Below are positions 8,135 to 15,410 of a DNA stretch of 64,000 bases, in pieces (positions within the stretch are counted from its first letter, which is position 1; each line of letters starts with the position of its first letter). This DNA is from Oscillospiraceae bacterium (GTDB taxonomy: Bacteria > Bacillota > Clostridia > Oscillospirales > Oscillospiraceae). The translations under genes and the position numbers were made by a program. The stretch is taken from NCBI GenBank assembly GCA_902779945.1, contig CACZDN010000005.1, positions 62,001-126,000 of the forward strand. The letters run 5' to 3'. A model generated the notes under the pieces. The model was not told where the DNA came from and did no database searches. It saw nothing but the letters and a program-made list of their open reading frames with translations.

Positions 8135-9541
8135 ATGAGCAAGACAATGACGAACACCAAAACAATAGACTCCCGGCGCATGGGGGAGATGGACGAGGGC
8201 AGGCTGCTGATCGGGCTGGCGCTGCCGATCATGCTGTCGATGCTGGTGCAGGCGCTGTACAACATCGTGGACAGCATCTATGTCGCGCGCGTGTCGGAAA
8301 ACTGCCTGTCAGCCCTGTCGCTGGCCTTCCCGGCGCAGAACATCATGATCGGCCTCGGCACCGGCACGGGCGTCGGCGTGAGCACACTGATCTCCCGCGC
8401 GCTTGGCCGGCGGGACGCGGAGGCGGCAAACCGTGTTGCCGGAAACGCCGTGTTTCTCGCAGCCTGCTGCTGGGCGGTGATGGCCCTGTTCGGCCTCTTC
8501 GGCGCGGAGGCGTTTATCCGCTCGCAGACGGACATCGCGGACATCCGCATCCATGCCGACGCCTATCTGCGCATCGTGTGCATCGGCTCGCTTTTCATGT
8601 ACATGCAGATGTGCATGGAGAAGCTCCTGCAGTCCACGGGCTTCACCAGGCTCTCCATGTGGACGCAGATGTTCGGCGCGGTGACCAACATCATTCTGGA
8701 TCCCTTCTTCATCTTCGGCTGGTGCGGCCTGCCCGCCATGGGTACCGCCGGCGCCGCGATCGCGACGGTCATCGGCCAGTCGGCCGGCATGACGCTCGGC
8801 TTTATCCTGCATCGCAGCTATAATCGTGAGATCCGCTTTGTGAAGGCGGACCTTGCGCCCGATCCGCGCATCATCAAGCAGGTTTACCGCATCGGCTTCC
8901 CCTCGGTGGTGATGATGGTCGTGGGCTCCGCGACGAACTACATGATGAACCGCATCCTCATCGGCTTCACCCCGACGGCGATCGCGGTCTTCGGCAGCTA
9001 CTTCCGCATCCAGAGCTTTTTCTTCATGCCGGTCTTCGGCCTCACCAGCGGCATGATCCCCATTATCGGCTACAACTACGGCGCGCGGAAGAAGGAACGC
9101 ATCTACCGCACCTTCCGCTACGGTGTCCTGTTCGCAAGCTGCTTCATGCTCCTGGGCTTTTTGCTGTTCCAGCTCATGCCGCAGATGCTGCTCGGCATCT
9201 TCAGCCCCTCGGAGAACATGCTGGCCATCGGCGTGCCCGCGCTGCGGCGCATCAGCTTCAGCTTCCTGTTCGCGGGCTTCTGTATTGTCGCAGGCTCGGC
9301 CTGTCAGGCGCTGGACCGGAGCGTCGCATCCCTCGCGGTCTCGGTGCTGCGCCAGCTTGTGGCCCTGGTCCCCGCGGCCTGGCTCCTGTCCAGAACCGGG
9401 GACGTCAACATGGTCTGGTGGGCCTTCCCGATCGCTGAGATCATCTCTCTGATCGCCTCGGCCTTTTGCCTTCCGCCACATGGAGGCGGTTCTGGATGCC
9501 GTGGACGGAGACGAATAACAATAACTCCGGAAGATCCATAA
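8135..9541 (+). CDS. MATE-family efflux transporter 1 (C-terminal frameshift suspected)
   Basis: A 468-residue membrane protein with twelve predicted helices in two halves, each beginning with the MATE pattern (LPIMLSMLVQALYNIVDSI near 30; IGFPSVVMMVVGSATN near 255). It belongs to the MatE/NorM superfamily, which exports drugs or metabolites using a Na+ or H+ gradient. The last 22 residues (from CLPPHGGG) are Gly/Arg-rich and unlike the family. One base fewer in TGCC near 9469 would give a normal MATE tail, FRHMEAVLDAVDGDE, with a stop at 9516-9518. A one-base insertion, natural or from sequencing, is therefore likely. The start is ATG with a weak upstream GGGGA site. Confidence 0.88.
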   Translation: MSKTMTNTKTIDSRRMGEMDEGRLLIGLALPIMLSMLVQALYNIVDSIYVARVSENCLSALSLAFPAQNIMIGLGTGTGVGVSTLISRALGRRDAEAANRVAGNAVFLAACCWAVMALFGLFGAEAFIRSQTDIADIRIHADAYLRIVCIGSLFMYMQMCMEKLLQSTGFTRLSMWTQMFGAVTNIILDPFFIFGWCGLPAMGTAGAAIATVIGQSAGMTLGFILHRSYNREIRFVKADLAPDPRIIKQVYRIGFPSVVMMVVGSATNYMMNRILIGFTPTAIAVFGSYFRIQSFFFMPVFGLTSGMIPIIGYNYGARKKERIYRTFRYGVLFASCFMLLGFLLFQLMPQMLLGIFSPSENMLAIGVPALRRISFSFLFAGFCIVAGSACQALDRSVASLAVSVLRQLVALVPAAWLLSRTGDVNMVWWAFPIAEIISLIASAFCLPPHGGGSGCRGRRRITITPEDP

Positions 9542-9546
9542 AAAGC

Positions 9547-9589
9547 CGCGTGCGGCAAATTCGCAGATTCTGCGAATTTGCCGCACGCG
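9547..9589. repeat. R-family palindrome, copy 2 (bidirectional terminator)
   Basis: Perfect 19-bp arms CGCGTGCGGCAAATTCGCA around a 5-base loop, between two convergent genes. Confidence 0.85.
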
Positions 9590-9619
9590 ATGTTTTTCGC
9601 TGTCGAAAATGATTTCGCG

Positions 9620-11032
9620 TCAATATGTCGCGACTGCGAGCAGACCGTACGCGGAGTCCGGCGCGTCAATGACCGTGATGCGCAGCGTGGTGCCGGGGGC
9701 CTCGTAGTTCCAGTAGTTGGAGTACTCGAAGATGTCCGAGGTGATGATGATGTCGTAGGTCCCGTCGCCGTTTGCGAACGCGCCGTTGAGCACGATGTTG
9801 GTGGGGTCGGTCTTCCAGGTGTTGACCCACATCCTGTCCATCAGGGCGAGGTCGGCGCGCCAGCGCAGCTCGGACCCCTCCGCGACGTACTGGAGGAGAG
9901 TGGGGTAGTAGTAGTCGGCGTTCTGCGTTCCAAAGTAGCCGTAATACGCCTCTGCAAATACGCAGGCAAACTCGTACATGCGGGCGCAGTCCTCCGCATC
10001 GAGGGGATAGGCGTAGGTCTTGATCTCACCGAGATTGTTGTCGGGCAGGACGACGTGGTCCGGGACGGAGTCGGGCTTCACATAGCCCTCCGGCAGCGGA
10101 TTGACGAGCCAGGCATCCGGCAGGTTGCGGGTGCCGCCGGCCTGGTTTGCCGAGCGGTTGACCGCCTGCCCGTAGAAGTACATGCAGGTGGAGTTGCCGC
10201 CGTCCATGTTGGAGGCGTTGACACAGCCGAACTTTTCGGACATGATCTTCACGCAGTCCTCAAAGGTCACGCCGATGCTGTAGCCCTGGCGGCCGTCGAT
10301 GGCGACCATGACGATCGCGCCGTCCGCGCGCTGGCCGATCGCGGTCCGCGCGCCGATGCCGGCCTCAAGGGTGTCGGGGTCGACGGGAACGCCGTCCACG
10401 ATCAGCGCGGGGCCGAAGCACACCGCATCGCGGATGCCGATGTCCATGCACTCCTCGTAGTCGTAATAGCCCGACCACATGTGGTTGCCGCGGTCAAGCC
10501 CGGCGATGGGGCCAAACTGCATCGTGCTGAAGGTGGCGCCGCGGCTGAAGGTGATGCCGCTGGGGGGCCAGCCGTTCCCGCCGCCGCCCTCGTCGAGGAA
10601 GCCGCCCGCGTTGATCCCGGCGATCGCGCCGTACTGCTCCGCCATCGCGTCGAGCGTGAGACCGTAGCCGGCCCACTCGGTGGGTTCGGGCAGGGCGGTG
10701 CCGATGTAGACGCGGCTCGGGTCGAGGACAATGATGGCGTAAACCGTCGCACCCTTGTAATAAAACTTGTAGTTGATGATGCCGTCGCCGTCCTCATCGC
10801 GCAGAAGCTCGCCCACGATGGGCTCCGGGGTGGGCTCCGGGGTAGGCTCGGGCGTGGGTTCGGGCGTCGTCGCCGGCGTGGGAGCCGGAGCAGCCGTCGG
10901 TGCTGCGGCAGCCTGTGCGGAAGCCGACCCCGGCTGGAGCGTTACAGTCTCCCGGCTGCAGGCGCAGAGTCCGAGTGCCATCACGGCGGCCAACAGCAGC
11001 GCCGACAATCTGATCAGGAATGCGTTCTTCAT
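9620..11032 (-). CDS. Secreted lipoprotein with NAGPA-type phosphodiester glycosidase domain (paralogue 1)
   Basis: 470 residues. N-terminal lipoprotein signal with lipobox LCAC at about residue 23-26, then Ala-rich and (TPEP)n linker to about 75. Residues 80-320 carry the phosphodiester glycosidase (NAGPA/DUF2233) hallmarks: YIIVLDPSRVYIG-like strand, AGINAGGF, ARTAIGQR, VAIDGR and NMDGGNSTCMYF. These enzymes cleave sugar-1-phosphodiester bonds. A further C-terminal domain of about 130 residues (YEFACVFAEAYYGYFG onward) resembles an NTF2-like fold. It is anchored outside the membrane and monocistronic. The substrate could be a phosphate-linked surface glycan or teichoic acid, which is inference. 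Two paralogues lie at 38161 and 48331. Confidence 0.88.
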   Translation of the reverse strand: MKNAFLIRLSALLLAAVMALGLCACSRETVTLQPGSASAQAAAAPTAAPAPTPATTPEPTPEPTPEPTPEPIVGELLRDEDGDGIINYKFYYKGATVYAIIVLDPSRVYIGTALPEPTEWAGYGLTLDAMAEQYGAIAGINAGGFLDEGGGGNGWPPSGITFSRGATFSTMQFGPIAGLDRGNHMWSGYYDYEECMDIGIRDAVCFGPALIVDGVPVDPDTLEAGIGARTAIGQRADGAIVMVAIDGRQGYSIGVTFEDCVKIMSEKFGCVNASNMDGGNSTCMYFYGQAVNRSANQAGGTRNLPDAWLVNPLPEGYVKPDSVPDHVVLPDNNLGEIKTYAYPLDAEDCARMYEFACVFAEAYYGYFGTQNADYYYPTLLQYVAEGSELRWRADLALMDRMWVNTWKTDPTNIVLNGAFANGDGTYDIIITSDIFEYSNYWNYEAPGTTLRITVIDAPDSAYGLLAVATY

Positions 11033-11062
11033 AGTCCTTCTCCTAACAATGATATTTGCGTC

Positions 11063-11091
11063 AATTTACTATAACTTCAAAAATAAGTCAA
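11063..11091 (-). promoter_or_regulatory. Promoter of the phosphodiester glycosidase lipoprotein gene
   Basis: On the minus strand TTGACT, 17-base spacer, TAAATT. Confidence 0.65.
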
Positions 11092-11149
11092 GAATACAGG
11101 TACAATACAGCACGGCTTCTGCCCGAAGCATCCGTCTGCCCGGGGCGGT

Positions 11150-11710
11150 TCACGCTTTCGCCCTGCGTTTTTCCCTGTCCTCGCGCAGGCGCTGCCGCAC
11201 ATAGGCGAAGGCGGCGTCCTCGCCCTCGTCCCGCAGGACCAGCAGCATCTTCTCAAGCTCCCTGCCGGTGTCCGGATGGATCATGATGGTACCTTTGGAG
11301 TTTACATAATAGTTGTAGGGCGCGGCGTCAGTGTAGGCGTTCCCCAGGTAGACGCGGCTCGCCGCGATGCGGTCGCAGAACATCTCCGCCACATAGCGCA
11401 GTGGCATGGGATTCCCGCCGAAGCCAACACTCCCGTCCTCGCGGATGATGTAATCCACCCAGTATTCCAGATGGTGCCGGTTGCGGCCCTTGTGGTGCAG
11501 CCACGCGAGAGACACGCCGGTGGCCTTGCGCTCGGCATCGTTCGGGCTTCGGGAGCCCTGATAGTATTTTGCACCGACCAAAAACTCGGCAGGGGAGTAC
11601 TTGCTGAGATCGTGCTTGAGGCCCTGGGCGTAGAGCCCGAGACGGAAGCAATACCCGCACACCAGATGCCGGTGCCGGGTGATGGTCTTGAAGTGAGCGA
11701 TGGCCTGCAT
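11150..11710 (-). CDS. DUF5662 family protein
   Basis: 186 residues, basic C-terminus. The start at 11710 has GGAGG 7 bases upstream; the longer open frame to 12007 runs through M1 repeat sequence and is rejected. The conserved block GLYAQGLKHDLSKYSPAEF, then YYQGSRSPNDAER, LAWLHHKGRNRHHLEYW and MPLRYVAEMFCDRIAASR is that of DUF5662. The many His/Asp residues in fixed spacing (HDLSKYS, HHKGRNRHH) suggest an HD-like metal centre. The biochemical role is not known. No obvious operon partner. Confidence 0.85.
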   Translation of the reverse strand: MQAIAHFKTITRHRHLVCGYCFRLGLYAQGLKHDLSKYSPAEFLVGAKYYQGSRSPNDAERKATGVSLAWLHHKGRNRHHLEYWVDYIIREDGSVGFGGNPMPLRYVAEMFCDRIAASRVYLGNAYTDAAPYNYYVNSKGTIMIHPDTGRELEKMLLVLRDEGEDAAFAYVRQRLREDREKRRAKA

Positions 11711-11741
11711 ACCGCGCCTCCTGCAATGGATCGTTTTTCTT

Positions 11742-11978
11742 AGGCAACACCGCACAATCCGCCTTCGGCGCCTCCTGGAAAATTCGCGCTCTGATTTTGT
11801 CACTTTTTCTTGAAATACACAAAGTATTCCTGCAAAAATCGGTGCCTCCTGGAAAAACTGTGCCCCGACTTCGTCAATTTTTCCTGACGTACACAAAGCA
11901 TGCCTGCGAAAAACTGCCGTCGTCAGAACCCATTTTTTCTCAGTATTCGCTCTCGCCGGATTATGCGGTTCTGCCCTT
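11742..11978 (-). repeat. M1 inverted-repeat element, copy C (expanded)
   Basis: About 237 bp in minus orientation, from AGGCAACACCGCACAATCC to GGATTATGCGGTTCTGCCCTT. The interior CTCCTGGAAAA...ACACAAAG segment occurs twice in tandem, so this copy is longer than the others. Confidence 0.75.
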
Positions 11979-12021
11979 ATCTTATCAGAACAGAAACAAG
12001 CTGGCAAGAAGTTTTCTGTGA

Positions 12022-12050
12022 TTGCAAAAAAGCGTGAAATCGGCTATGAT
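12022..12050 (+). promoter_or_regulatory. Promoter upstream of the hairpin leader and 14-bp array
   Basis: TTGCAA, 17-base spacer, TATGAT. The next gene starts only at 12392, giving a leader of about 335 bases. Confidence 0.65.
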
Positions 12051-12056
12051 ATAAAC

Positions 12057-12134
12057 AAGTCGTGATCACGAAAGAACGGATGCGGCGAACGCATCTGCCC
12101 AGACGGCAGAAAAGTGAAGTGTTATGGAAATAAC
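12057..12134 (+). other. Hairpin-rich leader or small RNA candidate
   Basis: Successive short inverted repeats follow the promoter: CGTGATCACG (12061), GATGCG/CGCATC (12079/12090), TCTGCC/GGCAGA (12094/12105), GTTAT/ATAAC (12121/12130). There is no ORF. No known riboswitch consensus was recognised. Confidence 0.3.
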
Positions 12135-12375
12135 ATTATGACAATAATGTTATGCTAATAAAATTACGTAAACTACATTATGACCATATAACGTACCGAT
12201 CCGCTGTCTATCATTCTGAGAAACGAAGTGACGAAAAACCGCGTGCTTTTCAGCGTTGATCTGGGAAGATCCTTCCCTGACGCAAGGCCAAAATCCGGGG
12301 ACTGAACAGGTACCATTGTATTATGAATACCATATTACGTAATTAATATTAAGTTAAATAAATTATGTAAACAAA
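12121..12375 (+). repeat. AT-rich 14-bp-period array 1, split by a P-family element
   Basis: Five consecutive 14-bp units at 12121-12190 (for example ATTATGACAATAAT, GTTATGCTAATAAA) and four at 12320-12375 (for example ATTACGTAATTAAT, ATTATGTAAACAAA). They are separated by a diverged P-family palindrome at about 12205-12314 (ATCATTCTGAG...CTGAACAGGTACC). Strongly AT-rich against GC-rich surroundings. The ribosome site of the next gene follows the last unit. Confidence 0.75.
12205..12314. repeat. P-family palindrome, diverged copy inside array 1
   Basis: TATCATTCTGAGAAACGAAG on the left, GATCCTTCCCTGACGC on the right, ending in CTGAACAGGTACC as other P copies do. Confidence 0.6.
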
Positions 12376-12391
12376 ATAAGGAGGCGGTAGA

Positions 12392-13063
12392 ATGGACCTC
12401 AAGCTCTTATCCCAGGCGCTGATCAAGCTCGTGCTTGGCGTTGCGCTGGTCGCGCTGCTGATTTTTGTCCCGGCGGGGACGCTGCGCTTCTGGAACGGCT
12501 GGCTTCTAATGGTGGTACTGTTCATCCCCATGCTGGGGGCGGGCCTCGTCATGTTTCTCAAAGCGCCGGAGCTCCTGCGCCGCCGTCTGAACGCGAAGGA
12601 GCGGCAGTCGGAGCAGAAGGGCGTTATCGCGTGGAGCGGCGTCCTGTTCGCCGCGGCCTTCGTGCTCGCCGGGCTCGGGTATCGCTTTGCCTGGCCCATA
12701 CTCCCGCGCGGCTGGTGCCTGGCCTTTGCGGCAGTCTTCCTCATCGGCTATGCGCTCTTTGGGGAGGTGCTGCGCGAGAACGAATACCTTTCCCGCACAG
12801 TGGAGGTGCAGGAGGGGCAGAGCGTGGTTGATACCGGGCTTTACGGACGGGTGCGCCATCCCATGTACGCGGCGACGGTCCTGATGTTTCTGTCCATGCC
12901 GCTGATTCTCGGCTCCGTCTGTGGCTCTCTGGTCATGCTGGGCTATCTCCCGGTCCTCGCCGTGCGTATCCGGGGCGAGGAGGCGCTTCTGCGGCAGGAG
13001 CTCCGGGGCTATGATGCGTACATGCAAAAGGTGAAGTACCGCCTGATCCCGTACATCTGGTAA
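12392..13063 (+). CDS. Isoprenylcysteine carboxyl methyltransferase-like membrane protein
   Basis: 223 residues with about five membrane helices (for example 9-30, 36-57, 78-120, 165-190). The C-terminal third carries the ICMT/PEMT cofactor-site pattern: LRENEYLSRTVEVQEGQSVVDTG, then YGRVRHPMYAA and a late glutamate/arginine segment RGEEALLRQELRGYDAYMQ. Bacterial members of this superfamily are SAM-dependent methyltransferases of small or lipid substrates, rarely characterised. GGAGG lies upstream of the ATG. It sits between two 14-bp-period AT arrays together with the 77-residue gene that follows 22 bases later. Confidence 0.85.
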   Translation: MDLKLLSQALIKLVLGVALVALLIFVPAGTLRFWNGWLLMVVLFIPMLGAGLVMFLKAPELLRRRLNAKERQSEQKGVIAWSGVLFAAAFVLAGLGYRFAWPILPRGWCLAFAAVFLIGYALFGEVLRENEYLSRTVEVQEGQSVVDTGLYGRVRHPMYAATVLMFLSMPLILGSVCGSLVMLGYLPVLAVRIRGEEALLRQELRGYDAYMQKVKYRLIPYIW

Positions 13064-13085
13064 AGAACAGGGGGAGTGAACGCAA

Positions 13086-13319
13086 ATGAGGCTGTTTGGA
13101 AAGAGACGCGAGACGGAACCGGAGACCATGCACTTCGACCCCGCGGAATACGAACCAGTCATCCGCTCGAGCATCTGCACCGGCGAGCGCGTGGCCTGTA
13201 TGCGCGAGCGCGCGGCCGGAAAGCTGCACGAGCTCATGCTCATCCGCACAGACGAGGACCTCGCAGCCTTCTGTCGGAGGTACGGAGTCGACGCCGAGCA
13301 GATTAAAACGATATACTGA
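13086..13319 (+). CDS. Conserved small cytosolic protein
   Basis: 77 residues, charged, no membrane segment. The central motif FDPAEYEPVIRSSICTGERV, followed by MLIRTDEDLAAFCRRYGV, resembles a small clostridial family that databases sometimes label aspartate dehydrogenase without evidence. No dehydrogenase motif is visible. ATG with GGGGAG 7 bases upstream. It probably shares a transcript with the methyltransferase-like gene. Function unknown. Confidence 0.75.
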   Translation: MRLFGKRRETEPETMHFDPAEYEPVIRSSICTGERVACMRERAAGKLHELMLIRTDEDLAAFCRRYGVDAEQIKTIY

Positions 13320-13325
13320 ACAGGT

Positions 13326-13465
13326 AACATAATATAGTAAACATAGTAATAGTAACATAAAATAATTAACGTAATATAAAAGACATAATATAATTCACAT
13401 AGTATCAACGACATAATATAGTAGACACAAAATTAAAGACATAATATAATTCACATAATGAGGAA
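13326..13465 (+). repeat. AT-rich 14-bp-period array 2 (10 units)
   Basis: 140 bp divide exactly into ten 14-bp units, or five 28-bp units: for example AACATAATATAGTA, GACATAATATAATT (twice), CACATAGTATCAAC. The consensus is about RACATAATATARTT, the reverse complement of the array 1 unit. The last unit runs into the GAGG ribosome site of the 13471 gene. Several units contain TATAAT or TATAGT. Confidence 0.85.
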
Positions 13466-13470
13466 CCGCC

Positions 13471-13710
13471 ATGGATAACAACAAAAAACCAGAACAGTAT
13501 ACCGGCACAAAGGGACTGAGCCTTGCCATCGTGATCGGCGCGGTGATCGGCACGGTGCTCGGAAAGCTCATGGACAACATGAACACGGGTCTGATGATCG
13601 GCCTTGTAATCGGCGTGGTCGGCTGGGTGCTGCTCTATAACCGCAGACCCCGCCAGGAGAGCGGGGCAGAACAGGCGACGGAAGACGCGCAGGAGAAACA
13701 CGACGCATGA
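13471..13710 (+). CDS. Small membrane protein with glycine-zipper-like helix pair
   Basis: 79 residues: a polar N-terminus, then LAIVIGAVIGTVLGKLMD and GLMIGLVIGVVGWVLLY, two membrane helices with Gly every three or four residues joined by MDNMNT, and a charged tail. Such small proteins often oligomerise in the membrane; no specific function is known. Its stop overlaps the start of a 19-codon frame that leads into the GT-C gene. Confidence 0.7.
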   Translation: MDNNKKPEQYTGTKGLSLAIVIGAVIGTVLGKLMDNMNTGLMIGLVIGVVGWVLLYNRRPRQESGAEQATEDAQEKHDA

Positions 13711-13766
13711 GTACGCGGGAACGCAGCGCCCTCCTGTTCTTTGGGAACGGAGAGGAGACGGCATGA
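13707..13766 (+). CDS. Possible 19-residue coupling peptide
   Basis: ATG at 13707 overlaps the upstream TGA (ATGA), and its own TGA at 13764-13766 overlaps the ATG of the next gene (ATGA). The peptide would be MSTRERSALLFFGNGEETA. It may carry ribosomes from one gene to the next; its own product may have no role. No independent ribosome site is clear. Confidence 0.3.
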   Translation: MSTRERSALLFFGNGEETA

Positions 13767-15259
13767 AAAAGCGGGTTTCGGATTACCTCGCATGGGCGAT
13801 GCTCTCAATCTTCGGGGGCCTTCTCGCGGCGGCGGTCCTTCTCGCGGTCTTCGGGGACCTGAGCCACCTGTCTTACCCGGTGGAATTATTCGCCGCGCTC
13901 TTTCTGCTGTTTCTTCTGAGCAGAGCGCCGCTCCGCACGCGCTGGGAGGGCCTTGTCAGGAGGGCGGAGCGCTGCAGGCCGATCACTGCGGGCGCCTGCC
14001 TTGCGGCCCTGTGCTTTCTGCTCAATCTGCTCTGGGTCCTGTACTGCCGCGTCGAGCCGACAGTCGACTATTACACCAACTATGTCACCGCCTGCCATCT
14101 TGCGGAGGGGAACTGGCGGGAGCTGGATTATCTCTATCTCGGCCTGTTCCCGCACATCTTCGGCTACGGCTGGCTCATGAGCTTTGTGCTGCGCGCCTTC
14201 GGCCGCTCCCCCATGGTGATCGCGGTTTTCAATGTGGCGCTTACGACCGTCAGCGGGCTTCTGATCTATGGGATCTGCCTGCAAAAGCTCTCCCGCGGCG
14301 CAGCCGCCGCCGCATTCCTGCTCTGGGCAGTCTGCCCGTCGAAGCTGCTGTATAACGCGATGGTCCTGCCGGAGCCGGTCTATACCTGCCTGCTGCTCCT
14401 CTTCTTTTTCCTCTTTTTGCAGGCCGAGAGACTGGAGCGGACGCGGGGCCGCCGGGGCGTCTGCCTGACGGCGCTCGCGGGGCTTGCCGCCGGTGCGGTG
14501 CTGTGCCTGGTCAACATCCTTCGCCCGCTGGCGGCGATCGTGATGATCGCGCTGGCGGTCTGGATCGTCGCCCTGAGAGGGGAGGTGCTTCGCCGGCTGC
14601 AAAGCTGGATGCGGTGGGGGGTGTTCTGCGCCTGCCTCGTGCTGAGCTTTTATCCGCTGAATCAGCGCTGGACCGGCTTTGAAGCCTGGATGCTCCGAAC
14701 CGAGCTTGCGGATGTCCCGGCCTACAGCATCTATGTGGGGCTCGATACGGAAAACGGCGGCAGCTTCTCGGAGGAGGCCATGGAGCGGCTGATGAACTAC
14801 CGCTATGACGAGGAAAACGGCAGCGCAAAATGGGCCCAGGAGCAGATGATGAACGACACGGTGCAGAGACTTCGGGACGGAGGACTCTCGATCCCGCGCC
14901 TGCTGCGGGTAAAGCTGCCGAAGCTTCTGGGCAGCGACGAGGGAGGGAGCTTCTACGCAGAGGAGAGCCTGAGCAGACTCGGATACGTACTCAGCTCCGT
15001 GCTCAGCAATGTGTATTATTACATCCTGGTCGTGCTGACGCTTGCGGGCGCCGCCGCTTTGGGCAAGCGGCGGGGAGACGGGCTTCTGATCCTGCCGCTG
15101 TACGCGGCGGGGCTCATCCTGGCCCACATGATCGTCGAAGTCGCGGGCCGCTACAAATACTGCCTGATCCCGCTGTTCGTGATTCTGGGCGCCTGCGCGC
15201 TCACATCTGTCAGGGAGACCGGGCGAAACGGCGGCAATCGCGCCGCCGAAGCGGAGTAG
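13763..15259 (+). CDS. GT-C-type polytopic glycosyltransferase-like membrane protein
   Basis: 498 residues with about ten predicted helices. After the second helix, the extracellular loop EPTVDYYTNYVTACHLAEGNW has acidic residues as in ArnT/PMT-type GT-C enzymes, followed by FPHIFGYGWLMSFVLRAFG and NVALTTVSGLLIYGICL. The C-terminal helix region with VEVAGRYKYCLIP also fits the family 39-like group. These enzymes move sugars from polyprenyl-phosphate donors to external acceptors. GGAGAGGAG precedes the ATG. It ends at a long terminator hairpin. Substrates cannot be deduced. Confidence 0.78.
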   Translation: MKKRVSDYLAWAMLSIFGGLLAAAVLLAVFGDLSHLSYPVELFAALFLLFLLSRAPLRTRWEGLVRRAERCRPITAGACLAALCFLLNLLWVLYCRVEPTVDYYTNYVTACHLAEGNWRELDYLYLGLFPHIFGYGWLMSFVLRAFGRSPMVIAVFNVALTTVSGLLIYGICLQKLSRGAAAAAFLLWAVCPSKLLYNAMVLPEPVYTCLLLLFFFLFLQAERLERTRGRRGVCLTALAGLAAGAVLCLVNILRPLAAIVMIALAVWIVALRGEVLRRLQSWMRWGVFCACLVLSFYPLNQRWTGFEAWMLRTELADVPAYSIYVGLDTENGGSFSEEAMERLMNYRYDEENGSAKWAQEQMMNDTVQRLRDGGLSIPRLLRVKLPKLLGSDEGGSFYAEESLSRLGYVLSSVLSNVYYYILVVLTLAGAAALGKRRGDGLLILPLYAAGLILAHMIVEVAGRYKYCLIPLFVILGACALTSVRETGRNGGNRAAEAE

Positions 15260-15292
15260 AGAGCGGACCGCGACAGAACAGCTCCCATTTTG

Positions 15293-15349
15293 CCACAATG
15301 AGCATCGCGCGAATGATTATCAGAATCATTCGCGCGATGCTCATTGTGG
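15293..15349. terminator. Long palindromic bidirectional terminator
   Basis: Perfect 26-bp arms beginning CCACAATGAGCATCGCGCG around a 5-base loop, between convergent genes. Confidence 0.85.
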
Positions 15350-15410
15350 GGAATACCGTTTTTCGGAAGGATAGCCTGTGCCGACGGGAGGGGCAAGTCC
15401 CTTTCAGCCC

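Noticed and set aside
10800..10900. Tandem DNA repeat
   Set aside because: The repetition encodes the TPEP linker of a lipoprotein, as also near 16150, 19680, 50640 and 56350; it reflects protein composition.
9578..11074. A 498-codon plus-strand open frame opposite the phosphodiester glycosidase gene
   Set aside because: It mirrors the minus-strand gene, has valine/alanine/glycine-rich antisense composition, no ribosome site and no recognisable domain.
11711..12007. N-terminal extension of the DUF5662 gene
   Set aside because: The extra residues come from M1 copy C; the internal ATG at 11710 has a good ribosome site and matches the family start.
13326..13465. CRISPR array
   Set aside because: The 14/28-bp units are contiguous without unique spacers and are not palindromic CRISPR repeats; no cas genes are near.
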